Below, piece after piece: positions 1 to 7,344 of a stretch of 19,756 nt of DNA (positions are counted from its first letter, which is position 1; the number at the start of each line of letters is the position of its first letter). The stretch is taken from contig CAWFKS010000008.1 in the NCBI GenBank assembly GCA_963816435.1, positions 1 through 19,756 on the forward strand, in the 5' to 3' direction. This stretch comes from CAWFKS01 sp963816435 (GTDB lineage Bacteria; Pseudomonadota; Alphaproteobacteria; Rhizobiales; Rhizobiaceae). The position numbers and the translations under genes are program-made. The notes beneath the pieces were generated by a model. The model did not search any database and was not told the origin of the DNA. It worked only from the letters and a program-made list of their open reading frames with translations.

Positions 1-156
1 ACCCAGCGCATTCCCGTGCGCATCAAGCTCTCCAAGGCCGGCGACCTGCCGCTGAAGACGGGCATGAGCGCGGAGGTCAGTATCGACACCGAACGGTCGC
101 GCAACCTGGCCAGCCTGTTCGGCACCGCCGTGGCGGCGCCGCAGGACCACAAGTAG
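1..156 (+). CDS. HlyD/EmrA-family membrane fusion protein, 3' end (partial)
   Basis: Only the last 51 codons are in the window, ending in TAG at 154-156. The residues include QRIPVRIKL and, a little later, GMSAEVSIDT, which is the usual last beta-barrel segment of EmrA/HlyD-type periplasmic adaptors (the 'V-R-I ... L-x-x-G-M-S-A-x-V-x-I-D-T' ending). Such adaptors link an inner-membrane exporter to an outer-membrane channel. The next gene, 117 nt downstream on the same strand, is an EmrB-type exporter, so the two probably work as a pair. The start, membrane anchor and coiled coil lie outside the window. Family assignment rests on the C-terminal pattern and the neighbour. Confidence 0.8.
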   Translation, partial: TQRIPVRIKLSKAGDLPLKTGMSAEVSIDTERSRNLASLFGTAVAAPQDHK

Positions 157-273
157 AGCCGGCGGGCGGCTCCCGCGATCCCGCGGCGAGCCTCATCCGA
201 CGAGTCGTTCATTCCATCAGGCGCGGATGCCGGCGTTTCGCTGCCGGCCGAATGCGTCCGGCAGCGTTGAGCC

Positions 274-1815
274 ATGAGCACCACCGTAGCACCGATCGAT
301 CCGGATACCGTCCCCCACAGGGGGCTGATCACCGCCTCCATCATGCTGGCGACGATCATGCAGGTGCTGGACACGACGATCGTCAACGTCGCGCTGCCGA
401 AGATGACCAACGATCTGGCCGCCTCGCGCGACACGATCACCTGGGTGCTGACCTCCTACATCGTGGCTTCGGCGATCGCCACGCCGCTGACCGGCTGGGT
501 CGCGGACCGTATCGGCCGCAAGGAACTGTATCTCGTCTGCATCGCCGGCTTCACCCTGTCCTCCATGGCCTGCGGGGCGGCGTGGAATCTCGACATCATG
601 GTGCTGTTCCGCATCTCCCAGGGCATATTCGGTGCCGCGCTCGTGCCGCTGGCGCAGACCTTCCTGCTCGACATCAACCATCGCGAGAACCACGGCTCGG
701 CGATGGCGCTATATGGCGCCGGCATCATGGTCGGCCCGATCATCGGACCGACGCTGGGCGGCTGGCTGACCCAGAACTTCGACTGGCGCTGGTGCTTCTA
801 CATCAACATGCCGGTCGGCATATTGTGCTTCTTCGGCTGCCTGAGCTTCCTGCCCAAGGTTATGACGCGGCTGCGCGGCTTCGACTTCTTCGGCTTCGCC
901 ATGCTGTCGCTCGGCGTCGGCGCGCTGCAATTGATGCTCGACCGCGGCGGCGAGGTCGACTGGTTCAGCGCCGCCGAGATCTGGCTCGAACTCGGCCTGT
1001 CGATCACGGGGTTCTGGGTTTTCGCCGTGCATCTCCTGACCTGGCGCGACCCGTTCATAGACCCCGCCATCTTCCGCGACCGCAACTTCGTTGCGGGGCT
1101 GATCTTCATTTTCGTCATCGGCATCGTGCTTCTGGCCAGCCTGGCGCTGCTGCCGCCGATGCTGTCGAACCTGTTCGGCTACACGACACTGCAGACCGGG
1201 CTGGTGATGGCGCCGCGCGGCGTCGGCACGATGATCATGATGATCCTGGTCGGACGGCTGATGCGCATCGTCGACGCCCGCTTCCTCGTCGTCGCCGGGC
1301 TGCTCCTGACGGTATGGTCGCTGCACATGATGACCGGCTTCTCGCCGCAGATGGACGCGCATCTGATCATCTGGTCGGGCGTGGTGCAGGGACTGGGCCT
1401 CGGCCTCGTCTTCGTGCCGATGTCGACCGTCGCTTTCGCGACGCTGCCGAACCAGTACCGCACCGACGCCACCGGCCTGTTCAGCCTGGTTCGCAACATC
1501 GGCTCGTCGATCGGCATCTCGATCGTCACGGTGATGCTGACGCGGAACACCCAGATCAACCACGCCGAACTCGGGGCATGGCTGACGCCGTTCAACCCGA
1601 TGATGCAGTGGCTGACCCGCGAGATGGGCGGCAACCAGCCGATGGCGGCCTCGGTCGCCGACCAGCTGGTCAACCAGCAGGCGCTGATGATCTCCTACGT
1701 CAACGACTTCAAGCTGATGATGCTCGTGACCCTTGTCGCCATTCCGCTGGCGCTTCTGCTGCGCAAGCCCAAGCCGGCGGCGCCCGGCGAACCGATGGCG
1801 ATCGCCGCCGACTGA
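274..1815 (+). CDS. DHA2-family (EmrB-type) MFS drug efflux transporter
   Basis: This 513-residue protein matches the usual length of 14-TM DHA2 proton-drug antiporters. It exports hydrophobic compounds across the inner membrane with a periplasmic adaptor such as the one just upstream. Visible motifs are LDTTIVNVALP near residues 32-42 (DHA2 motif in TM1), GWVADRIGRKELY near 74-86 (MFS motif A), GPIIGPTLGGW near 154-164 (motif C, antiporters), and WRWCFYINMP near 171-180. The end, SYVNDFKLMMLVT followed by a basic tail after the last helix, is typical of EmrB. The ATG at 274 places TM1 normally; no strong ribosome-binding site precedes it. A hairpin terminator follows 6 nt after the stop. Substrate cannot be deduced. 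The symbol emrB would fit by family only. Confidence 0.93.
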   Translation: MSTTVAPIDPDTVPHRGLITASIMLATIMQVLDTTIVNVALPKMTNDLAASRDTITWVLTSYIVASAIATPLTGWVADRIGRKELYLVCIAGFTLSSMACGAAWNLDIMVLFRISQGIFGAALVPLAQTFLLDINHRENHGSAMALYGAGIMVGPIIGPTLGGWLTQNFDWRWCFYINMPVGILCFFGCLSFLPKVMTRLRGFDFFGFAMLSLGVGALQLMLDRGGEVDWFSAAEIWLELGLSITGFWVFAVHLLTWRDPFIDPAIFRDRNFVAGLIFIFVIGIVLLASLALLPPMLSNLFGYTTLQTGLVMAPRGVGTMIMMILVGRLMRIVDARFLVVAGLLLTVWSLHMMTGFSPQMDAHLIIWSGVVQGLGLGLVFVPMSTVAFATLPNQYRTDATGLFSLVRNIGSSIGISIVTVMLTRNTQINHAELGAWLTPFNPMMQWLTREMGGNQPMAASVADQLVNQQALMISYVNDFKLMMLVTLVAIPLALLLRKPKPAAPGEPMAIAAD

Positions 1816-1820
1816 CTGAC

Positions 1821-1844
1821 GGGCCGCCGCGAGGCGGCCCTTTT
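1821..1844 (+). terminator. Rho-independent terminator of the exporter operon
   Basis: A perfect 8-bp stem (GGGCCGCC / GGCGGCCC) with a GCGA tetraloop is followed directly by TTTT. It starts 6 nt after the exporter stop codon and separates the efflux pair from the HTH-SulP genes. Confidence 0.85.
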
Positions 1845-1915
1845 CATTCGCGCGGTTGCTGCCGGGCGAAGGCGGCGATGCGACAATTTTGCGTTCTGTC
1901 TAGCAATTGTGATGC

Positions 1916-1944
1916 TTGAGACATCAATATGCTGGTGCTATCAC
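1916..1944 (+). promoter_or_regulatory. Candidate sigma-70 promoter for the HTH-SulP operon
   Basis: TTGAGA at 1916-1921 and TATCAC at 1939-1944 are 17 bp apart, in a locally AT-rich stretch between the upstream terminator and the HTH gene. The predicted start near 1951 leaves a leader of about 25 nt before the ATG at 1976. The call is motif reading only; no experimental support is implied. Confidence 0.45.
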
Positions 1945-1975
1945 TCGATCCTGTTAGCCAGTCCATGAATTCTGC

Positions 1976-2233
1976 ATGATCACATCCGCACAGATGCGCG
2001 CCGCCCGGGCGCTCGCCGGCATCGACCAGAAAACGCTGGCCGAGCGTGCCGGCGTGTCGCTGCCGACGATCCAGCGCATGGAGGCCTCGGACGGCGTCGT
2101 GCGCGGCGTCGTCGATACGTTGACCAAGGTGGTCGAGGCGATCGAGGCCTCCGGCGTCGAACTGATCGGCGAGGGGCGCGCCAGCGAGGGCGGCGGGCGC
2201 GGCGTGCGGCTCAAGGACAGACGCGGCGGCTGA
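1976..2233 (+). CDS. Small XRE-family helix-turn-helix regulator
   Basis: This 85-residue protein is almost entirely one helix-turn-helix domain. It has MITSAQMRAARALAG at the start, then QKTLAERAGVSLPTIQRME (residues about 20-38) as the helix-turn-helix, and ends with a short Gly/Arg-rich tail. This compact form is common in alphaproteobacteria, often beside transporter genes. Here it is the first gene of a likely two-gene unit: the SulP start candidates lie 27 nt (2261) or 54 nt (2288) downstream. It plausibly controls its own promoter and the SulP gene, but no operator can be identified with confidence. It has no toxin-like partner, so I do not read it as an antitoxin. Confidence 0.85.
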   Translation: MITSAQMRAARALAGIDQKTLAERAGVSLPTIQRMEASDGVVRGVVDTLTKVVEAIEASGVELIGEGRASEGGGRGVRLKDRRGG

Positions 2234-2287
2234 CGCGGGCGCCGGAGCGTCCGGCGCGGGATGAAATCGATGCGATGGGGGTCGCCA

Positions 2288-4048
2288 ATGAGCGCCACCG
2301 GGACCGCCGGCCGGATCGGCCGGACTGAAAGCCGCAAGCCCGCGAGGCCGGGCTTCGCTGAACTCTACACGCCGAAACTGGTGACCGTGCTGCGCGAAGG
2401 CTACGGTCTTTCCAAGCTGCGCGCCGACGTCGTCTCCGGACTGACGGTGGCGATCGTGGCGCTGCCGCTGTCCATGGGCATCGCGATTGCCTCCGGCGCG
2501 CCGCCCGAGCGCGGGCTCTACACGGCAATCGTCGGCGGCTTTCTAGTCTCGCTGCTCGGCGGGTCGCGCTTCCAGATCGGCGGACCGGCCGGCGCGTTCA
2601 TCGTTCTGGTCGCCTCGACCGTGGCCCGTCACGGGCTGGAGGGGCTGGCGCTGGCGACGCTGATGTCGGGCGCTTTCATGCTGGTCGTCGGCTATGCGCG
2701 GCTCGGCACCTACATCAAGTTCATTCCCTATCCCGTCACCGTCGGCTTCACCGCCGGCATCGCCGTCATCATCTTCGCCAGCCAGATCCACGACCTGTTC
2801 GGTTTGACGCTCTCCGGACCGGAACCGGGCGATTTCGTGCCGCGGCTGAAGGCACTTGCCGCGGCCGCCGGAACGTTCAGCCCCGCAGCGGTCGGCATTG
2901 CCGCTCTCACCATCGTCATCGTCCAGGGACTGAAGCGATTCCGCCCCGGCTGGCCGGGATTCCTCGTGGCGATCGCCGTCGCATCGCTTGCCGCATATGC
3001 ACTCGGATTGCCGGTCGAGACGATCGGCAGCCGCTTCGGCGGCATACCGCGCACGCTGCCGCTGCCGGCATTGCCCGCGCATGGCTTGGCCGACATCCGC
3101 GCCCTTCTGCCTGACGCGATCGCCTTCACGCTGCTCGGTGCCATCGAGTCGCTGCTGTCGGCGGTCGTGGCCGACGGCATGACCGGACGGCGTCACCGCT
3201 CGAATTGCGAACTCGTCGCGCAGGGTTTCGCCAATATCGGCTCCGCCTTGTTCGGCGGTCTGCCGGTCACCGGCACGATCGCACGCACCGCCACCAATGT
3301 GCGCGCCGGCGCGGTGGGGCCGGTCTCGGGCATGCTGCACGCGCTGTTCGTGCTCGTCTTCCTGGCGATCGCCGCGCCGCTTGCCAGCTACATCCCGCTC
3401 GCCGCGCTCGCCGGCATGCTGGCGGTGGTGGCGTGGAACATGGTGGAAAAGACGGCGATCGGCGCGCTGGTCCGCTCCTCGCGCGGCGACGCGCTGGTGC
3501 TGGCCGTGACGTTCCTTCTCGTCGTCTTCCGCGACCTGTCGACAGGCATCGTGGTCGGGTTCGCGCTCGGCGCGGTGCTGTTCATCGACCGCATGGCCAA
3601 GACGATCGCCGTCCAGGCCGACATGCCGCTGGCCGAGGAGGACCGAGCCGACGATGCCGATGCCGCCCGCGACGCCTACGAGCCGGGTGCGGCGAGCAAT
3701 CCGGAATTCGTCGTCTACCGCATTTCCGGCGCCTTCTTCTTCGGGGCGGCGTCGACGGTGGCCGCGGTGCTCGACCGCATCTCCGACACGCGCAAGGCGT
3801 TCGTGCTCGACTGTTCGGCGGTGCCCTTCCTGGATTCCACCGGTGCCAACGTCATCGAGGGCGCGGCGCGCAAGGCGCGGCGTTCCGGGGTGCGCTTCTT
3901 CGTCACCGGTGCCGCACCGCAGGTGCGTCGCATGCTGGTCGCGCACGGCGCGCGCCCACCACTGGTGCGCTACAAGGCGAGCATCGACGGGGCGCTTCGG
4001 CAGATCGAAGTCGAACGCGTGCGCGCATCGACTGGCGCCAACTCGTAA
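2288..4048 (+). CDS. SulP-family anion transporter with C-terminal STAS domain
   Basis: This is an inner-membrane SLC26/SulP transporter of 586 residues, the normal full length. The N-terminal signature includes LTVAIVALPLSMGIAIASGAP (near 52-72) and QIGGPAGAFIVLVAS (near 96-110). Mid-protein, LLGAIESLLSAVVADGMTG and the following NIGSALFGGLPVTGTIARTA are the core SulP signature. The STAS domain begins near residue 470 and carries FLDSTGA near 512, the usual regulatory serine loop. Substrates in the family are sulfate, bicarbonate or dicarboxylates; nothing here decides between them, and there is no fused carbonic anhydrase. An in-frame ATG at 2261 would add nine residues. I prefer 2288 because a GGGGG run sits about 7 nt upstream and the extra residues look non-conserved. 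Confidence 0.93.
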   Translation: MSATGTAGRIGRTESRKPARPGFAELYTPKLVTVLREGYGLSKLRADVVSGLTVAIVALPLSMGIAIASGAPPERGLYTAIVGGFLVSLLGGSRFQIGGPAGAFIVLVASTVARHGLEGLALATLMSGAFMLVVGYARLGTYIKFIPYPVTVGFTAGIAVIIFASQIHDLFGLTLSGPEPGDFVPRLKALAAAAGTFSPAAVGIAALTIVIVQGLKRFRPGWPGFLVAIAVASLAAYALGLPVETIGSRFGGIPRTLPLPALPAHGLADIRALLPDAIAFTLLGAIESLLSAVVADGMTGRRHRSNCELVAQGFANIGSALFGGLPVTGTIARTATNVRAGAVGPVSGMLHALFVLVFLAIAAPLASYIPLAALAGMLAVVAWNMVEKTAIGALVRSSRGDALVLAVTFLLVVFRDLSTGIVVGFALGAVLFIDRMAKTIAVQADMPLAEEDRADDADAARDAYEPGAASNPEFVVYRISGAFFFGAASTVAAVLDRISDTRKAFVLDCSAVPFLDSTGANVIEGAARKARRSGVRFFVTGAAPQVRRMLVAHGARPPLVRYKASIDGALRQIEVERVRASTGANS

Positions 4049-4130
4049 TCCCGCTTGACGGCGCCCGCGCTCCGGCGCACTGGATTTCGTCCCGCGCCAA
4101 TCTTTGGCCCGGCATCCCGAGACCTATCGC

Positions 4131-4466
4131 ATGACGATTTGGAGCGCGGCGCAGCTCGCCGCATCGACTGCGATGTTCATCGCCGCCGCCAGCGCGGCCA
4201 AGGCATGGACGATGGCGCCGAACAACTGGCGCCTGGCGGCGGTGCTGGCGCTCTACACCGCCGGCAACCTGATCATGCTGCGGCTGATTCGCGATTTCGG
4301 TCTCGGCGTGGCGCTCAGCCTGTCGGCGGTCATCCAGCTGATTGCCATCAATGTCGTGGCTTTCGTCTGGTTCGGTGAGACCGTCGGCGCCGTGCAGGGC
4401 GCCGGCATCCTCATGGCCGTGGCGGCGGTGGCTCTGATCGCGCTCGGTCCCTATCTCGAGCGCTGA
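4131..4466 (+). CDS. Small four-helix DMT/SMR-like membrane protein
   Basis: A 111-residue hydrophobic protein with four predicted membrane helices. The last helix region, FVWFGETVGAVQGAGILMAVAAVALIALG (described in two parts: FGETVGAVQGAG then a hydrophobic run), resembles the C-terminal 'FGE ... Q..G..LI..G..L' pattern of small multidrug resistance and EamA-type DMT proteins. Family knowledge suggests transport of small cations or metabolites, probably as a dimer, but the substrate is unknown. It follows the SulP stop by 82 nt and may be read through from it. A TTG at 4104 would give 120 residues; the ATG at 4131 is preferred because the hydrophobic protein starts there. Its last 56 bp overlap the converging gene that ends at 4411. 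Confidence 0.75.
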   Translation: MTIWSAAQLAASTAMFIAAASAAKAWTMAPNNWRLAAVLALYTAGNLIMLRLIRDFGLGVALSLSAVIQLIAINVVAFVWFGETVGAVQGAGILMAVAAVALIALGPYLER

Positions 4467-4989
4467 GGGCTGCTGCCGGAACCAGGCGGCGAAATACCTC
4501 CGCCGGCAACTGGCCGAGGACGCGGGCGACCATCATTGCCGCAAACAGCCCGGCGGCGACCATCCCGGCCAACGAGAAGGCGGTGTTCGCGGCCAGCGCC
4601 GGGTCGATGCCGAGCGCGATCCCCTGCGCATAGCGGATCGCGAAAATGCCGACCAGCAGGAGGAGCGGCAGCCAGTCGCCCTTGAGCGCCAGTCTGCCGT
4701 CGCCGAGCAGTCGGGCCGGCCGACGGCGGGCGATCGCCATTCCCGCCGCGCCGCCGACCGCCGCGCCCACGGCGAAGCCGAGCAGGTGCAACGCGTCAGC
4801 GGCGCCGGTAACGAGATTGACCGTGACCAGTGTTATGGCGATCGCCGGCATGATTAACAGGCGCCACGGGGCGGCCACGCGGTCGCGGGTCATGCGCCAG
4901 CCGGTGAAAAGCGTGTAGGCGAGCAGCGGCCACACCCAAAGCGGCGTATGCGTGATGACATCGAGAGCGGTGATGTGGTGTTCACGCAT
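4411..4989 (-). CDS. DUF6622-like integral membrane protein
   Basis: A 192-residue membrane protein beginning MREHHITALDVITHTPLWVWPLLAYTL (helix 1 from about residue 14), with further hydrophobic stretches near 45-62, 66-86, 107-120 and 134-158. The pattern 'T-P-x-W-V-x-x-L-x-x-x-L-x-x-G-x-x-x-x-R-x-R' near the N-terminus resembles proteins labelled DUF6622. No enzymatic motif is visible and the function is unknown. The start overlaps the stop of the upstream DUF2306-like gene by 8 bp (ATGCGTGA), so the two are almost certainly translated together. The C-terminus is a soluble, Arg/Pro-rich tail (SARDRDRARSEPPPPRP) encoded antisense to the end of the small DMT gene. Such a tail can be natural or can mark a slipped frame; I cannot tell which. 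Confidence 0.72.
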   Translation of the reverse strand: MREHHITALDVITHTPLWVWPLLAYTLFTGWRMTRDRVAAPWRLLIMPAIAITLVTVNLVTGAADALHLLGFAVGAAVGGAAGMAIARRRPARLLGDGRLALKGDWLPLLLLVGIFAIRYAQGIALGIDPALAANTAFSLAGMVAAGLFAAMMVARVLGQLPAEVFRRLVPAAALSARDRDRARSEPPPPRP

Positions 4990-5506
4990 GGCGGTTCTCC
5001 AGGGACCTGGGCGTGCGGCGCGAATGTGTCGGGCGCATGCCGGGTAGGGCGAGCCAGCCCCCGCACACGACGAGCAGCGCCAGCGTCGCGATGCCGGCGA
5101 GCGGGTTGGGGCCGCCGAAGAAGACTTCGTTCATGATGCGGCCGGGCAGGAGCGTGAACGCACCGGCGATGATCAACGCGCCGAGATACGTCGCCTTCAT
5201 CGTGCTTGCGTGGCGCAGTATCCGCCGGTGGCGGATCATCCACAGCGAGTATGCGAGTGCCGCGATCGTTGCGATCGACAGCAGGTGGATCGGGCTCCAC
5301 GGACCCCACAGGCGGATCGTGTGGATGAAGAAGGACGACAGTGTCACGGTGAGCATCAGCGCCACCCAGACGCGGCCACCGAGACGGTGCAGGCGGTCGC
5401 CCTTCCTGCGGAACAGCACGACGCCTCCCAGGAAAAAGGCGACGATGGCGGCGGCGGCGTGGATCTGGATCGCCGGCGAGGCGGAAAGAAGCGGTTCGAA
5501 GTTCAT
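4982..5506 (-). CDS. DUF2306-like membrane protein
   Basis: A 174-residue membrane protein starting MNFEPLLSASPAIQIHAAAAI. It has about five hydrophobic segments. Residues HRLGGRVWVALMLTV (40-54), FFIHTIRLWGPWSPIHLLSI (59-78) and HASTMKATYLGALI (99-112) fit the DUF2306 pattern of conserved His/Arg residues in membrane helices. Its role is unknown. The reading frame stays open upstream on the minus strand to 6124, but that stretch is antisense to the LytTR gene and not membrane-like, so I start at the ATG at 5506. It is the first gene of a two-gene unit with the DUF6622-like protein (8-bp overlap). It diverges from a LytTR regulator across a 102-nt gap, which suggests the LytTR protein may regulate it. 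Confidence 0.78.
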   Translation of the reverse strand: MNFEPLLSASPAIQIHAAAAIVAFFLGGVVLFRRKGDRLHRLGGRVWVALMLTVTLSSFFIHTIRLWGPWSPIHLLSIATIAALAYSLWMIRHRRILRHASTMKATYLGALIIAGAFTLLPGRIMNEVFFGGPNPLAGIATLALLVVCGGWLALPGMRPTHSRRTPRSLENRHA

Positions 5507-5547
5507 GGCCGTGACCTTGCAATAAGGGTTGCGGATCGGTTCGGCGC

Positions 5548-5576
5548 TTGACCTACGAATGCGTTGCGCGGCATTC
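5548..5576 (+). promoter_or_regulatory. Candidate promoter and dyad in the LytTR/DUF2306 divergent gap
   Basis: TTGACC at 5548-5553 could be a -35 element toward the LytTR gene, but the matching -10 (CATTCA at 5572-5577, 18-bp spacer) is weak. Between them lies an inverted repeat, GAATGC (5557-5562) and GCATTC (5571-5576), separated by 8 nt. This is a possible operator in the gap between divergent genes. It does not look like the direct repeats usually bound by LytTR domains. Confidence 0.3.
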
Positions 5577-5608
5577 AAAGCCGCCTGCGCAAAACGACGG
5601 ACTGATAC

Positions 5609-6426
5609 GTGAACGAAGGCCCGCTGCAATTCACGCTTCGCAGATGGCAGGGCGCACTGTTCTCGCCGCGCTTCTGGGGCATGTTTCTGACCGTCGGCGC
5701 GATCGTCGGCGTGATCGGTCCGTTCGGCACGTTCGACGAACTGTCGCTGGTGCCGCGCCTCGGCTACTGGCTGGCTCTGGTCTTCATCACCTTCATGACC
5801 GGCTACACGGTGATCGGGCTGGTCATTGCCTATGTGCTGGGATCGCGGTGGCCGCACGGTCTGCGCCTGGCGGTTGCCGGCGCCATGGCCGGGCTGCCCG
5901 TCACCGCCGTCGTCGTGCTCTTCAACGGGCTTCTCCACGGCGAGCTCGAATCGCCGGCCGGTATCGTCAGGCTGGCGGTCGAATGCTGCTCTATCGCGGC
6001 GGCTATCTCGTTCCTGTTCGGTCTCGTCGATGGCTACCAGGCTCGACGGAGGGACGGCAGCGGCGGGAGATGCCGGGACCGCGCCGGCGGCGGTGCCGGA
6101 ACCCGGCATCCGGCGACCGCGCATCCTCGACCGGTTGCCGCCGAATTCTGCGCGGCAGGCTCAGCCACCTCTCGGTGCAGGACCACTATGTCGACGTGCG
6201 CACCGACAAGGGCGGCACGCTGGTGCTGATGCGGCTGGCGGATGCCATCGCCGAGACCGAAGGCGTTGCGGGCCTGCAGATCCACCGCTCGCACTGGGTG
6301 GCGCTCGAGGGGATCGAGAAGGCCGTCCGCCGCGACGGCCGGCTATTGCTCAGGATGCGGGACGGGACGGAGCTTCCGGTGAGCCGGACGTTTGCGCCGG
6401 CTGTTCGGGAGGCGGGGTTCGCCTGA
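5609..6426 (+). pseudogene. Membrane-anchored LytTR transcriptional regulator, disrupted by two apparent frameshifts
   Basis: The N-terminal part starts at GTG 5609 (MNEGPLQFTLRRWQG) and encodes about four membrane helices up to roughly residue 145 (FLFGLVDGYQA). The LytTR DNA-binding domain (LSVQDHYVDVRT ... LQIHRSHWV ... PVSRTFAPAVREAG) is in a different frame and ends at TGA 6424-6426. The linker between them makes sense only in the third frame: AAAGDAGTAPAAVPEPG and then PRILDRLPPN at 6060-6146. Joining the three parts needs one base removed between about 6038 and 6060 and one removed near 6146-6147, giving a continuous LPPN-LRGRLSHLSVQDHYV. Read as is, translation runs to a stop at 6229 and lacks the LytTR domain. 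Either the gene is decayed or these are sequencing errors; the well-preserved domain favours a recent event or error. It is divergent from the DUF2306-like genes. Confidence 0.8.
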
Positions 6427-7249
6427 GCTTGCCTGCCTTCTTGTCCGCGGCGGCCGCCATCTCCTCCTCCCAGGTCGGCTTGCCCCAGGTGAGCTGCTTG
6501 TAATCGAAGCCGTAGACCAGCGTCGGCTTCACGACCCCGAAATAGGGCGACAGGTCGAAGTCGCGCGGCGTGTAGAGCGAGTGGTGGCGGATGTGCATGA
6601 TCTCCTCGCGCGAATAGCTCGACTGCGCCGAGGCGCGGCCGGGTGCGCGGGTGATCTCCGGCAGGATCGGATAGTGGATCTGCCCGTAGGCCTCGGCGAT
6701 CATCGAGGAGCAGATTGCGCGCGTCGGGTCGCCCGAGCCGAAGGCAATCATGCGGCGACGCCAGCGCACCGGCACCGGCGGGGTCGGCAGGAAATAGCGC
6801 ATCAGGTCGAAGATGTTCTTCATGTCGTATTTGATGCCGAGCCGCGCGATCATGAAGGCCACGACCGTGTCGCGATCGGCCGGCGTCAGGCCGCTCGGAC
6901 GGCAGATGCGCGTGTTGTAGGTGCGGTACTTGGTCAGCGGCACGGCAACGCAGCCCTCGCCCAGATTGGCCTCGACCAGGCGCGGCCGCTCAGAGCCGTC
7001 CTCCGGCTCCGGCAGCGCGTCACCGACATAGAGCGCGGCGTGCGACCACGTCGACTGCGTCAGATACTTGATGGCCGCAGAGATGCGCTGGTTGCCCTCG
7101 ACCAGCAGGATGTCGCCCGGCTGCAGCGTGCGGTGCAGGGTCTCGGGATCGGACGGCGTGTAGGGCCGGTAGCCCGAGGATTCCGTCTGCAGCAGCTGCG
7201 CCAGGAAACGACCGAAACGGTCGAGCAGGGTGTCCGGCGTGTCGGTCAT
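6350..7249 (-). CDS. YiiX/YebB-like permuted papain-fold (NlpC/P60-type) cysteine hydrolase
   Basis: A 299-residue protein with the circularly permuted NlpC/P60 order. GDILLVEG near 45-52 opens the domain, STWSHAALYVGD near 67-77 supplies the likely catalytic His70, LVEANLGEG near 91-99 supplies an acidic residue, and AICSSMIAEAYG near 178-189 supplies the likely nucleophile Cys180. Family members cleave amide or ester bonds in cell-wall peptides or lipids; the substrate here is unknown. No signal peptide or membrane helix is seen, so a cytoplasmic location is likely. It follows the CHAD gene by 95 nt on the same strand and may be co-transcribed. The last roughly 25 residues are a low-complexity Pro/Ser tail encoded antisense to the end of the LytTR domain. 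Confidence 0.85.
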   Translation of the reverse strand: MTDTPDTLLDRFGRFLAQLLQTESSGYRPYTPSDPETLHRTLQPGDILLVEGNQRISAAIKYLTQSTWSHAALYVGDALPEPEDGSERPRLVEANLGEGCVAVPLTKYRTYNTRICRPSGLTPADRDTVVAFMIARLGIKYDMKNIFDLMRYFLPTPPVPVRWRRRMIAFGSGDPTRAICSSMIAEAYGQIHYPILPEITRAPGRASAQSSYSREEIMHIRHHSLYTPRDFDLSPYFGVVKPTLVYGFDYKQLTWGKPTWEEEMAAAADKKAGKLRRTPPPEQPAQTSGSPEAPSRPAS

Positions 7250-7344
7250 GGCTCTAGCCCTGGGAGATGGCCGAAGGATTGCGGAAAACGCTCTCTTATT
7301 CGGAATTTGCGGGCGAGGGAACTGGCCAGTGCAGCGCCCGCGTT

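Noticed and set aside
252..1919. 555-codon plus-strand frame overlapping the EmrB-type exporter
   Set aside because: The other frame has 14 hydrophobic helices and DHA2 motifs; this one is an Arg/His/Ala-rich shadow.
2543..3946. 467-codon open frame on the minus strand opposite the SulP gene
   Set aside because: Extremely rich in Arg, Gly, Asp, His and Gln with no recognisable motif, and fully antisense to a well-supported SulP transporter.
5507..6124. N-terminal extension of the DUF2306-like protein to 6124
   Set aside because: The added 206 residues are hydrophilic and antisense to the LytTR gene. The membrane domain starts normally at the ATG at 5506.
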